A DNA stretch of 6,728 nucleotides from an uncultured Leptospiraceae bacterium (GCA_937924465.1 CALDSP010000068.1:1-6728); one strand, 5' to 3'; positions 1 through 6,681 are shown, counted from the first letter of the stretch. Numbers and translations are program-made. The notes: a model not told the origin generated them from the sequence alone.

Positions 1-545
1 CTTAGAATATCCATTTCTTTAAGCTGTTCAAAGATTTCTTTATTTACAGTAGCCATGTAGTTGGAAGGTTTTCGAAATAAATCGGAAAAAAGTAAAGGAT
101 TGCCAGTTCGTAGATCAAAGCTATAAGCTTTATAATCGTTATCTGGATGAATGGCACCTGCAGAATATCCTACTGCATAATAGTAAATAGACAGTAAATG
201 ATTATAATTGAGCTTGACTTCGAATTTGACTTCTAAATGAAAGGCGGGCTGATTCTTTTTAGAATTTCTATTGCATTGGAATTCGTTTTCATATTTTTTT
301 ATGTCTTGGAACTCTTTTCTTAAAAATTTATTTATTTTTTTGGTGACTCCAAATCCTACCATATCTGGGTTGAGAGTCTTTATTTTGGGATATTGGATTT
401 TTATACTACAGCTTTTAATATTTAAAGATGCAGATTGAGCTTGAACGCTGACCCAAGGTTTTGTTTCTGTTTGAGAGAAAAGTGGATTGATTGAGTTTAG
501 AAAACTCACTATATAAAAAATCCAAATCTTATTTTCTTTTTTCAC
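1..545 (-). CDS. Secreted DUF4163/DUF3298 (RsiV/PdaC-like) protein, C-terminus cut by window edge
   Basis: The frame is open from a GTG at 545-543 to the left edge and gives 181 residues. GTG is chosen because an in-frame TGA lies just upstream (571-569) with no other start between, and because GGAG sits 9 bases before it. Residues 1-25 form a signal peptide: basic KKENK, then hydrophobic IWIFYIVSFL, with likely cleavage near LFSQ. There is no lipobox Cys. The mature part has YPKIK (52-56), an 'IN' helix region (about 71-82), GAIHP (130-134) and FDLRTGNPLLFSDLF (143-157). This order matches the DUF4163 plus DUF3298 pair found in the lysozyme-sensing anti-sigma factor RsiV and beside the deacetylase domain of PdaC. 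Cys46 and Cys91 could form a disulfide. The missing C-terminus decides whether a catalytic domain follows. No N-terminal anti-sigma region is present, so an extracytoplasmic cell-envelope role is inferred and the exact function is unknown. Confidence 0.82.
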   Translation of the reverse strand, partial: MKKENKIWIFYIVSFLNSINPLFSQTETKPWVSVQAQSASLNIKSCSIKIQYPKIKTLNPDMVGFGVTKKINKFLRKEFQDIKKYENEFQCNRNSKKNQPAFHLEVKFEVKLNYNHLLSIYYYAVGYSAGAIHPDNDYKAYSFDLRTGNPLLFSDLFRKPSNYMATVNKEIFEQLKEMDIL

Positions 546-563
546 TAAGTTTTGCTCCGCTTG

Positions 564-578
564 AGAGATTCAATCTCT
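564..578. promoter_or_regulatory. Perfect 15-bp palindrome upstream of the DUF3298 gene
   Basis: AGAGATT and AATCTCT flank a single central base, forming an uninterrupted inverted repeat in the 76-base gap between the pseudo-receiver gene and the GTG-started DUF3298 gene. Its near edge is 18 bases from the GTG. It could be a DNA operator, or a 6-bp RNA stem with a 3-base loop just ahead of the ribosome binding site. No T-run follows it in the direction of transcription, so it is not a standard terminator. I could not identify a convincing -35/-10 pair in this gap. The function is inferred from position and symmetry only. Confidence 0.3.
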
Positions 579-621
579 AAAATAAGGAAATGCTTTTTTA
601 AAAAAAGTAAATTTTAAATTT

Positions 622-1551
622 TTATTCAGTAAAATAAGATAAGAGCCATAGAAATTGTTCTTTAAAAAGATTTTTCTCAATTTCTTCCCATGTCCACAAA
701 TTTTTTAATTCCCATATACGAGTATCTTTTTGATAATCTAAATATAAAGAACAAAAATCTTTTTGTGCGTAACGTAAAACAGGAAATTCTTTTTCTTGCA
801 TATAAGATGAGGATTTTTCATTGAAAGGAAATGATCTCAAAAAAAGTTCAATAATTTCTCTTTCATTAAATAATACAGAGCAAAATTCTTTAATTCCAGA
901 GCTTAAATCTTTGAAAATATGCATTTTATTAAAGTCTTTAATTCCAATAATTTGTGGAAGAGATTTTTTTTTGAGTTTTAAATTTCTTAGTTCTCGAATG
1001 ATTTGAATTGTTTCTAAGCCAGCATTATCCCAATCCAAAATCAGTAAGTCATATTCATTTTGTAAAATAGATTGAACTGCAAAATGAGGATTTTCAGTAA
1101 ATACAAATTGTATTAAAAAAAATCGAAATATAGATTGGATGATTTTTGATAGAGTAAAATTTGAACTCCATAAAAGGACTTGGGTTTGTTTTTGTTCCCA
1201 TGTTTTTCCAATTAAAGGAAAAAAATAAGGAATGAGGATTTTTTCTACATTCCAAAATGAAGGAACAAATTTAGAAAACATGAAATTTTTTTCACTTTCT
1301 TCTAATCTCCCAATTACAGAGAGAGGAAGGGCCCATTCATAACTCATTTTTAAAGAATTTTCAGAAAATTCTGATGTCAGTAAAATTTGATTTGGATGAA
1401 GATAGGGTTCAGGTCTTCCCGTTTCCCAATAATAAATTTCTACATTTTGAGTTCGTAAATAATAATTCAAAAGTTCCCATTCGTGGGTTTTGAGCCCTTT
1501 AGCAATAATTACAAAAGGATATTTTGTATATAGGGGAATTACTTGTCCCAT
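622..1551 (-). CDS. Degenerate receiver-domain (pseudo-response-regulator) protein
   Basis: This is a 309-residue cytoplasmic protein with no signal peptide. ATG at 1551 is preferred; a TTG two codons upstream (1557) is the alternative. Residues about 124-240 resemble a CheY-type receiver: VLLWSSN (125-131) as strand 1, YDLLILDWDNAG (167-178) as strand 3 with Asp173 in the phosphoacceptor position and Gly five residues on, then PQIIGIK (199-205) and GIKEFCSVLF (219-228). The usual acidic pair after strand 1 is replaced by Ser-Ser, and the conserved Thr/Ser and Lys are missing, so normal phosphorylation is doubtful. Residues 1-120 and the Trp-rich tail (280-303) match nothing I recognise. There is no DNA-binding or output domain. 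The start overlaps the end of the PON lipoprotein gene by 13 bases and no good ribosome binding site is visible, which suggests translational coupling. A signalling or protein-interaction role is inferred. Confidence 0.75.
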   Translation of the reverse strand: MGQVIPLYTKYPFVIIAKGLKTHEWELLNYYLRTQNVEIYYWETGRPEPYLHPNQILLTSEFSENSLKMSYEWALPLSVIGRLEESEKNFMFSKFVPSFWNVEKILIPYFFPLIGKTWEQKQTQVLLWSSNFTLSKIIQSIFRFFLIQFVFTENPHFAVQSILQNEYDLLILDWDNAGLETIQIIRELRNLKLKKKSLPQIIGIKDFNKMHIFKDLSSGIKEFCSVLFNEREIIELFLRSFPFNEKSSSYMQEKEFPVLRYAQKDFCSLYLDYQKDTRIWELKNLWTWEEIEKNLFKEQFLWLLSYFTE

Positions 1552-2540
1552 GTACAACTTAGTAAAAAAGGTTCAAAAACTTGCGAAATATAAATTCTGT
1601 TTTGAAAAACAAGAGCAGTACTTGCCGCTGAAATTTCTATTCCATCATTTTGATAAATTTTTTTCAAATTATCATTTTGAAGAATATAAATTAAACTAGG
1701 AGAAAGATTTTCTTTAGAAGAACTATGCCTTACAAATTTCCACATAGAAGAATGACTCACTAGAAATAAATTTCCTTTTTCATCTTCTCCAAAGTTATCG
1801 GGAATTCCTTCTACAGAGAAAACCTTCGTTTCTATTAGATTGGGAAAACTTTGCACGTAACGTAACTCATATTTTACAAAAACTTTTCCAAACATAGAAG
1901 CCCTATAAATCCATTCTTTTCCATCTTTTTTTTGATAATAAATTCCATTACCACCTGCTAGATTTGGTTTTAAAAAATGCCATTCTTTTCCATCATAATA
2001 AGAAATAGGAGAATTTTTACGAGAGAAAGTAACATCTAAAAATTGACCAAAGGAGGAAACACTTCCAAAATCGTTAGAAACAAAAATCTTTCCATCTTCT
2101 GTGACGGCTAAGTCATTTGGATTGAGAAGTTTTTCACTAAGCAGGGTTTTCTCATGAAGTAAAGTATTTTTTTCTATTCGAAAAACTTCAATACTATGAG
2201 GATTTTCCTTGAGCATTGTGTGGGAAATTACATACAGTTTTTTTTCTTTCCCTTGTTTTACTAAGTCTATTCCATGAGGTCGAAAATTTTTAGGAGTTTG
2301 ATCAGTAGAAAGTTTTTGAATTTCTTGAGTCTCGATATTTAAAGAAAAAATGGTTCCCATTGATTCAAAATTTCTTCTATCATGAGAACTAATGTATAAA
2401 ATTTTTGTTTCTCGATCGATTGCTATATCCTCCGGACCGGGAAAACTTTCTATTTTTTTACAATCTTTGAGAGAGATATTTTCGTAAGAAGAGCAATTAG
2501 CAAACAAAAATAAAAATACAAAAAAGTTTCTATGTTTCAT
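1539..2540 (-). CDS. Paraoxonase/arylesterase-family lipoprotein (predicted Ca2+-dependent lactonase)
   Basis: This is a 333-residue beta-propeller protein. The signal peptide (NFFVFLFLFANC) ends in a relaxed lipobox with lipidated Cys16. The body follows the PON1 motif order closely: Cys27 and Cys329 (the PON1 Cys42-Cys353 disulfide), GPEDIAID with Glu37/Asp38 (Ca2+ ligand region), RPHGIDL with His89 (PON1 His115), ISH with His107 (His134), PNDLAV with Asn142/Asp143 (Asn168/Asp169), NGI with Asn198 (Asn224), PDNFG with Asp248/Asn249 (Asp269/Asn270), and His263 (His285). The end, from about 296 to 329, matches the closing strand of PON propellers. Known PONs hydrolyse lactones and some aryl esters with bound calcium, so a periplasmic or surface lactonase is likely; the natural substrate is unknown. 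The start is supported by GAGGT 5 bases before the ATG, within the 13-base gap from the upstream lipoprotein gene. A generic SMP-30/gluconolactonase is the main alternative, but the matched His dyad and disulfide favour PON. Confidence 0.85.
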   Translation of the reverse strand: MKHRNFFVFLFLFANCSSYENISLKDCKKIESFPGPEDIAIDRETKILYISSHDRRNFESMGTIFSLNIETQEIQKLSTDQTPKNFRPHGIDLVKQGKEKKLYVISHTMLKENPHSIEVFRIEKNTLLHEKTLLSEKLLNPNDLAVTEDGKIFVSNDFGSVSSFGQFLDVTFSRKNSPISYYDGKEWHFLKPNLAGGNGIYYQKKDGKEWIYRASMFGKVFVKYELRYVQSFPNLIETKVFSVEGIPDNFGEDEKGNLFLVSHSSMWKFVRHSSSKENLSPSLIYILQNDNLKKIYQNDGIEISAASTALVFQNRIYISQVFEPFLLSCTWDK

Positions 2541-2553
2541 ATTTTACCTCTTT

Positions 2554-3087
2554 TTATTCCTTTATCCTTTTTAACATATCAATTCTATCTTTATAATACT
2601 TATCCTTATCAATACTTTTTTGCTTTTGTCGTTCTTTGGAATAATTTAAAATTAGTTCTAAACCTCTTTCTCCTCTTCCTTTCTTGGAATACACTTTTTG
2701 ATCTTTCACTACTTTTAAATCTTGGGTCTCTAGATAGTTTTCTAATTTTTGTTCATTTAAGTTTCCTTTTACAATGAAAGATCTTTCCTGCTTAGGACTT
2801 GAAATAGAATTAGGATTTGGTTTTTCTTGAAAATAAAAATTTTCTAAGTACGTACTAGGGACTTGAAATATTTCATCTTCTATTTCAGGAGAGAAAACTA
2901 TTTTTTTCTTGATTTTGTAAATTTCTAGTTCATTGTCCAAAAGACGAACCATTCCAATTTGTTTGGCTTCTAGAGTGTTACAAATACAAGAATAATGAAT
3001 TTTACGAATGCATGTTCGCTTTTGAGAACTAGAACAGTTAAAAAAAACTATAAAACACAAACCTAAAAGAATTGATTTCCATGTCAT
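2554..3087 (-). CDS. Small lipoprotein of unknown function
   Basis: This is a 177-residue protein. The frame extends upstream to an ATG at 3135, but the ATG at 3087 is preferred: it has AAGGA six bases before it and gives a clean lipoprotein signal, MTWK followed by a hydrophobic stretch and FFNC, with Cys18 as the lipidation site. The mature protein starts CSSSQK, much like the neighbouring PON lipoprotein (CSSYEN). It has three more cysteines close together (Cys26, Cys34, Cys36), which may form disulfides or bind something, and a very polar Lys/Glu-rich C-terminal third (about 130-177) likely to be helical. I do not recognise a family. It is the first gene of the minus-strand unit, 13 bases ahead of the PON gene, so it may be expressed with that enzyme. 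Its function cannot be named from sequence. Confidence 0.75.
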   Translation of the reverse strand: MTWKSILLGLCFIVFFNCSSSQKRTCIRKIHYSCICNTLEAKQIGMVRLLDNELEIYKIKKKIVFSPEIEDEIFQVPSTYLENFYFQEKPNPNSISSPKQERSFIVKGNLNEQKLENYLETQDLKVVKDQKVYSKKGRGERGLELILNYSKERQKQKSIDKDKYYKDRIDMLKRIKE

Positions 3088-3167
3088 AGAATTTCCTTTT
3101 TTGTCCAAAATTGGAAGAAACACGAAAAAATACAAACTAGAATTCTAAAACTTTTCTCTTCTAAAGT
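3088..3167. promoter_or_regulatory. Divergent intergenic region with two inverted repeats
   Basis: These 80 bases separate the minus-strand lipoprotein operon from plus-strand comEC, so promoters for both directions should lie here or extend into the gene starts. Two small symmetric elements are visible: TCCAAAATTGGA at 3104-3115 (5-bp arms, 2-base spacer) and TAGAATTCTA at 3138-3147 (perfect 10-bp palindrome). TAGAAT at 3138-3143 could be a plus-strand -10 box, and TTGGAA at 3111-3116 resembles a -35, but the 21-base spacing between them is too long for a standard sigma-70 pair. Promoter assignment is therefore by position only. Either palindrome could be an operator shared by both units. 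Confidence 0.4.
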
Positions 3168-5273
3168 ATGAAAGAATTTTTTCATTCATTGAAACCAATC
3201 TCCCAATTTAGCTATTTTTGTTTGGGATTTATTGTTGGAGAGAGACTTTCTAGTTTTGGGGATTGGAAATTATTTTTTATAGTAGGCTCTGTTGGAGTGC
3301 TTAGTTTTATTTTATTTCAACTTTGGAGTAAAAAAATTTTTTACTTATTTTTAGGATTTTCCATTTCTGTACTTGTTTATGTAAATTTACAAACTTATGT
3401 CTATGAACCACATTTTCTTTCGCAGGAAGATTGGAATGAATTTTTAAAACAACCAGAAATCTTAGAGTTAAAACCCATTAAAGAAATCAAAAAAAATTTT
3501 TTTCTATTTGAGATTTGTACAAAAACAAAGGGTGTTCAAGCAGTGTTTTATCACTCTTCTAAAATAGGTAAGTCTGAAGAGTATCAATGTTTGCCAAAAG
3601 AAATTTCTGTAGTGGAACCGGAGGAAAATCCATTTTTTTCTTTTTTGAAATATTATAAAAATATTTATCTTCGAATCAATGTAAAAAATTGCCAAAGAAA
3701 AGAAATTTCTGACTTACGTTTTGAAATTCGAAAAAAAATTGAACTTTCTCTAGAAAAAGGTGGTCTGGTTGGAGAGAGCAAGGGAATTGCTTTAGGCCTT
3801 TTACTTGGAGATTCTTCTTACCTTAGCTTTGGGCTTAAAAATCGTGCTCGGGAATCTGGAATTTTACATATCTTTGCCGCCTCGGGGTTGCATATTGGGA
3901 TTTTAGTGGGATTTGTGCATACTCTTTGTAGTTTTATAAAAGTATTACCACGGTATTTAATAAAACTTATTCCATTAGGAATTAGTTTGGTTTATCTTTG
4001 GATCTTAAGTTTTCCTGTTTCTTTAACTAGAGCTTTCTTTTTTTTATTTTGTATTAGTTTTGCATCTCTTCTTTATAGAAAAATTCCCAAGATGGACTTA
4101 TTACTAGTTTCTGCTTTTTGTATTCTACTTTTGAATCGTGAAGAGTTTTTATCAATATCTTTTTTACTTTCTTTTGGAGCTGTGGCGGGCATTTTATTTA
4201 CGAAAAATATTTTTGATAAATTGATTTTTGGAGAGATTAAAGGTTGGTTTGTAGATTTAATTACTATCTCTTTATCTGCTTCAGTTGGTACTTTTCCAAT
4301 TCTTGTATATTATTTTAAAAGTTATAGCTTTGGTTCTATTTTTATAAATCTTATGATTGTTACTTTAACAGGACTATTACTTCCTTTTTTGTATTTAGGA
4401 CTTGCTTTTGAAATGAGTTCCTTGAGCTTTATAGCTGACTATTTTTGGTTTTATTCTGAGTTTCAACTTCGACTGTTGAAGTATTTAGCAGAAGAAACGA
4501 GTTTTTTAGGATTTTATAAAAAATTTTATGATAATTTTTATTTGTTACTTTTATTTACAATTTGGTTTTTATGCATTATTCTAATTTATGAAATGATTCT
4601 TAACACTCAACGTAAAGAAGTCAAAAGTAAATTTCAAATTTATATTCTTAGAATGATTTCTATACTTATTATTTGTTCTTTATTTGGAGGAGGATTTTAT
4701 ATTGCAAATATGCAATATAAAAATTTAGAACAAAATTTTAAAGATGGATTTTTTTTACATAATTCTTCTTTTGCAGTTAAAAAGGAAAATTCACTTTATA
4801 TTTCGGGAGAGTGCTTTTATCATAATTATAAAATGAAACAATGGATATTTTCACATAACGTCCAAGAAGTTTGGATTGAAAAAGAATCTTGTCTTTTTTA
4901 CGGAGTTTATTTTTATGAAAATCAAAAAGCAGAAGTAAAAGCTATTTTTCCGAAAACAGAATTTAGCTCTTTGTTTCCATATATAAACTATATCAACTCT
5001 AGATTTCCAAAGCATTTTCAAATTGGAACTCAAAATATAATTTTCTTTTCTCCTGAGACAGACAAACTCAGTTCATTGACTTCTTTTACAAAAACGGGAA
5101 GCGGAAAGATCTGCCTAGTTCTTTCAAAATTCTCTCGGGATAGCTTGCAAGATTGGAAAAATCTTTCAAAATACCTTGGAGTTTCTCAAAACTACGAAAT
5201 TTCCGATTGTAAAGAGGAAAATTATAAACTATCACAAAATGAAACTCAAAACAAAAATAGAATTGTTTTCTAA
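3168..5273 (+). CDS. comEC: ComEC/Rec2 competence channel with atypical C-terminal domain
   Basis: This is a 701-residue polytopic inner-membrane protein. ComEC forms the channel that carries single-stranded DNA into the cytoplasm during natural transformation. Residues 11-72 hold N-terminal membrane segments. Residues about 80-180 form the soluble region that corresponds to the DUF4131/OB-fold part of the family. The Competence domain is clear: ALGLLLGD (208-215), SGILHIFAASGLHIG (230-244), SFLLSFGAVAGILF (331-344) and GTFPILVYYF (374-383) followed by FINLMIVTLTGLLLPF (392-407). More membrane helices lie near 456-478 and 491-513. The C-terminal part (about 515-701) sits where many ComECs have a metallo-beta-lactamase-like domain, but the HxHxDH and other metal-ligand motifs are not visible. 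The ATG at 3168 is the only reasonable start; the next Met is at 309. It heads the plus-strand unit, 26 bases before the next gene. Two long A/T homopolymer blocks occur in its 5' part without breaking the frame. Confidence 0.92.
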   Translation: MKEFFHSLKPISQFSYFCLGFIVGERLSSFGDWKLFFIVGSVGVLSFILFQLWSKKIFYLFLGFSISVLVYVNLQTYVYEPHFLSQEDWNEFLKQPEILELKPIKEIKKNFFLFEICTKTKGVQAVFYHSSKIGKSEEYQCLPKEISVVEPEENPFFSFLKYYKNIYLRINVKNCQRKEISDLRFEIRKKIELSLEKGGLVGESKGIALGLLLGDSSYLSFGLKNRARESGILHIFAASGLHIGILVGFVHTLCSFIKVLPRYLIKLIPLGISLVYLWILSFPVSLTRAFFFLFCISFASLLYRKIPKMDLLLVSAFCILLLNREEFLSISFLLSFGAVAGILFTKNIFDKLIFGEIKGWFVDLITISLSASVGTFPILVYYFKSYSFGSIFINLMIVTLTGLLLPFLYLGLAFEMSSLSFIADYFWFYSEFQLRLLKYLAEETSFLGFYKKFYDNFYLLLLFTIWFLCIILIYEMILNTQRKEVKSKFQIYILRMISILIICSLFGGGFYIANMQYKNLEQNFKDGFFLHNSSFAVKKENSLYISGECFYHNYKMKQWIFSHNVQEVWIEKESCLFYGVYFYENQKAEVKAIFPKTEFSSLFPYINYINSRFPKHFQIGTQNIIFFSPETDKLSSLTSFTKTGSGKICLVLSKFSRDSLQDWKNLSKYLGVSQNYEISDCKEENYKLSQNETQNKNRIVF
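3489..3503. repeat. A8T7 homopolymer block inside comEC
   Basis: Eight A residues are followed directly by seven T residues within comEC, at about codons 108-112 (Lys-Lys-Asn-Phe-Phe). A shorter A7T6 block lies at 3330-3342 in the same gene. Such tracts are intrinsically bent and prone to polymerase slippage. The reading frame is intact here, so this is composition rather than damage. Confidence 0.5.
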
Positions 5274-5282
5274 AGTGTATAT

Positions 5283-5294
5283 TTCCAAATGGAA
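5283..5294. repeat. Short inverted repeat between comEC and the HTH-like gene
   Basis: TTCCA and TGGAA flank two A bases in the 26-base gap. The right arm contains the GGA that probably serves as the ribosome binding site of the next gene, so a hairpin here could tune its translation. It resembles the CCA/TGG symmetry of the element at 3104-3115, though spacer lengths differ. Given the base composition it may be chance. Confidence 0.22.
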
Positions 5295-5299
5295 CTAAA

Positions 5300-5542
5300 A
5301 TGGAAACGAAAGCTTTTCTTGAGCATCTTCAACAGTCCAACATGGTTAAGGAAATTGCAAAAGAATTTGGCATTTCAGAAGAGGTAGCAATTCGCAGAAT
5401 TCTCATTGCTCTTTCTAATGCTGACTTCACAAATCAAATTCTTGAGCCACTAAAAAGTTACTTAAATAAAATTGATTCTTTAGAAGATAGCCAAGGTAAA
5501 ATTACAATAGTAAATTTAGACAAATTAGAGAGAGAAGAATAA
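5300..5542 (+). CDS. Small helix-turn-helix-like protein of unknown function
   Basis: This is an 80-residue acidic, soluble protein. Residues about 15-39 (MVKEIAKEFGISEEVAIRRI and the following LIALS) read like a helix-turn-helix: helix, Gly-Ile-Ser turn, then a second helix with Arg-Arg. Residues 42-60 look like another helix, and the tail has a short strand (KITIVNL) and charged residues. It is too short to assign to a known regulator family and I do not recognise it. The start at 5300 has TGGAAC nearby; Met15 is a less likely alternative. It lies 26 bases after comEC and its stop codon overlaps the ATG of the S1-domain gene by one base (TAATG), so its translation is probably coupled to that gene. 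A role in nucleic-acid binding or in the expression of the S1 protein is inferred from context only. Confidence 0.75.
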   Translation: METKAFLEHLQQSNMVKEIAKEFGISEEVAIRRILIALSNADFTNQILEPLKSYLNKIDSLEDSQGKITIVNLDKLEREE

Positions 5543-6681
5543 TGACAAATAAGTCAAGTACTTTTGCCAAACTTTTAGAAGAAAGTTTTAAAAAACGAAA
5601 ATCTTTAGAAGTAGGTTCTAAGTTTGAAGCCAAAGTGACTTCCATAGAACCCGATTATGTGTTTATAGAAATTCCTCAAAATGGAATAAAAGGCGTACTA
5701 TTAAAAGAAGAACTTTACGATGAAACTATTCAAGAAGGAAATAGCTTGCCTGTTTACTTTCTTTATGAATCCCATGGAGATTTTTATTTTACTTATACTC
5801 TTACAAACGAAAATTATAACAATGAAAACCTTGAACTCGCTAAAGAAAGGGAAATCCCTGTTTTAGGACAAATTGCATCTGAATCAGAAAATGGTTATGA
5901 AGTAAAGCTTGGTGAGTATATTGGATTTTGTCCTTATTCACAAATGGATCCAGAAAAAAAAACAAGCTCTCTAAATGGCCAAAAACTTCGTTTTATTATA
6001 AATGAATTTTCTCCCAAAACAAAAAGACTTGTTCTTTCTCAAAAAAGACTTGCTGATAAACAGAAAGAACTGAAAAAAGAAATCTTAAAATCAGAACTTC
6101 AAGAGGATCATTACGTTACGTGCCAGATTAAATCTATTCATAATTTTGGTTTAATTGTAGATGTAAATGGACTAGAGGCTTTAATTCCAGTGAGTGAGGC
6201 AAGTTTTAAAAAAAGTCCTAATTTAACCGAAGAATACTCTATTGGTCAGACGTTACGTGCTAAGATTTTAACCTTAAATTGGAATGAAAATAAAATTATT
6301 CTGAGTTTGAAAGAATCTTTACATGATCCATGGAAAGGGCAACTTACACTTAAAGAAGGTGATATCATACAAGGCACAATTGATGCTATTAAACCTTTTG
6401 GACTTTTTGTAAAATTTGATGAAATTTTTCATGCTTTAGTTCCAACAAAAGAAACAGGAGTTTCAAATAGGGTGCCTCTTCATAATCACTTTAAAGTGGG
6501 TGAAAAAGTGGATGTTTTTATTACAGAGATTAATCCCGAAAAACGCCAAATTGCCGCCTCTATTCTTAAAGCGAAAGAAACCAAAGAAAAATTAGAATAC
6601 CAAGCTTATTTGCAAAATCAAGAGACCAGTCATGCCTCTAGTTTAGGTCAGATTTTAAAAAACAAACTTGGAAAAAAGTAA
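5542..6681 (+). CDS. Four-S1-domain RNA-binding protein (ribosomal protein S1-like)
   Basis: This is a 379-residue cytoplasmic protein built from four consecutive S1 (OB-fold) RNA-binding domains at about 24-88, 107-168, 189-257 and 271-342. Domains 3 and 4 are typical: IHNFGLIVDVNGLEALIPVS (199-218) and IKPFGLFVKF (283-292), each followed by a VG/IGQ...V/A strand and an N...I..S end. Domains 1 and 2 lack the aromatic-Gly core and are divergent, as ribosome-binding N-terminal domains of S1 proteins often are. A linker of Lys/Glu residues (170-188) separates the pairs. The tail (SSLGQILKNKLGKK) is a common ending of such proteins. Length and four-domain layout resemble the shorter S1 homologues of low-GC Gram-positives rather than six-domain E. 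coli RpsA. A role in mRNA binding and translation is expected. An AGAGAGAGAAG stretch precedes the ATG, which overlaps the previous stop by one base. Whether this is the cell's main S1 cannot be judged from this window. Confidence 0.9.
   Translation: MTNKSSTFAKLLEESFKKRKSLEVGSKFEAKVTSIEPDYVFIEIPQNGIKGVLLKEELYDETIQEGNSLPVYFLYESHGDFYFTYTLTNENYNNENLELAKEREIPVLGQIASESENGYEVKLGEYIGFCPYSQMDPEKKTSSLNGQKLRFIINEFSPKTKRLVLSQKRLADKQKELKKEILKSELQEDHYVTCQIKSIHNFGLIVDVNGLEALIPVSEASFKKSPNLTEEYSIGQTLRAKILTLNWNENKIILSLKESLHDPWKGQLTLKEGDIIQGTIDAIKPFGLFVKFDEIFHALVPTKETGVSNRVPLHNHFKVGEKVDVFITEINPEKRQIAASILKAKETKEKLEYQAYLQNQETSHASSLGQILKNKLGKK

Noticed and set aside
593..607. CTTTTTTAAAAAAAG as a terminator hairpin after the pseudo-receiver gene.
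   Set aside because: The stem is nearly all A-T with almost no loop, so it would be too weak as an intrinsic terminator; such runs are common in this A+T-rich DNA.
964..972. Nine-base T run (A run on the coding strand) in the pseudo-receiver gene as a phase-variation switch.
   Set aside because: It encodes an ordinary Lys-Lys-Lys stretch, the frame is intact, and comparable runs occur throughout this A+T-rich window.
1490..1699. Plus-strand open frame of 69 codons lying antisense to the PON and pseudo-receiver genes.
   Set aside because: It is covered by two well-supported minus-strand genes and its peptide shows no domain, signal or ribosome binding site of note. Similar antisense frames at 821-1006, 2532-2777, 3504-3695 and 4851-5033 were dropped for the same reason.
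3088..3135. Upstream extension of the small lipoprotein by 16 residues to an ATG at 3135.
   Set aside because: The extension would put charged residues (DKKGNS) before the lipoprotein signal and ignores the good AAGGA site ahead of the ATG at 3087.
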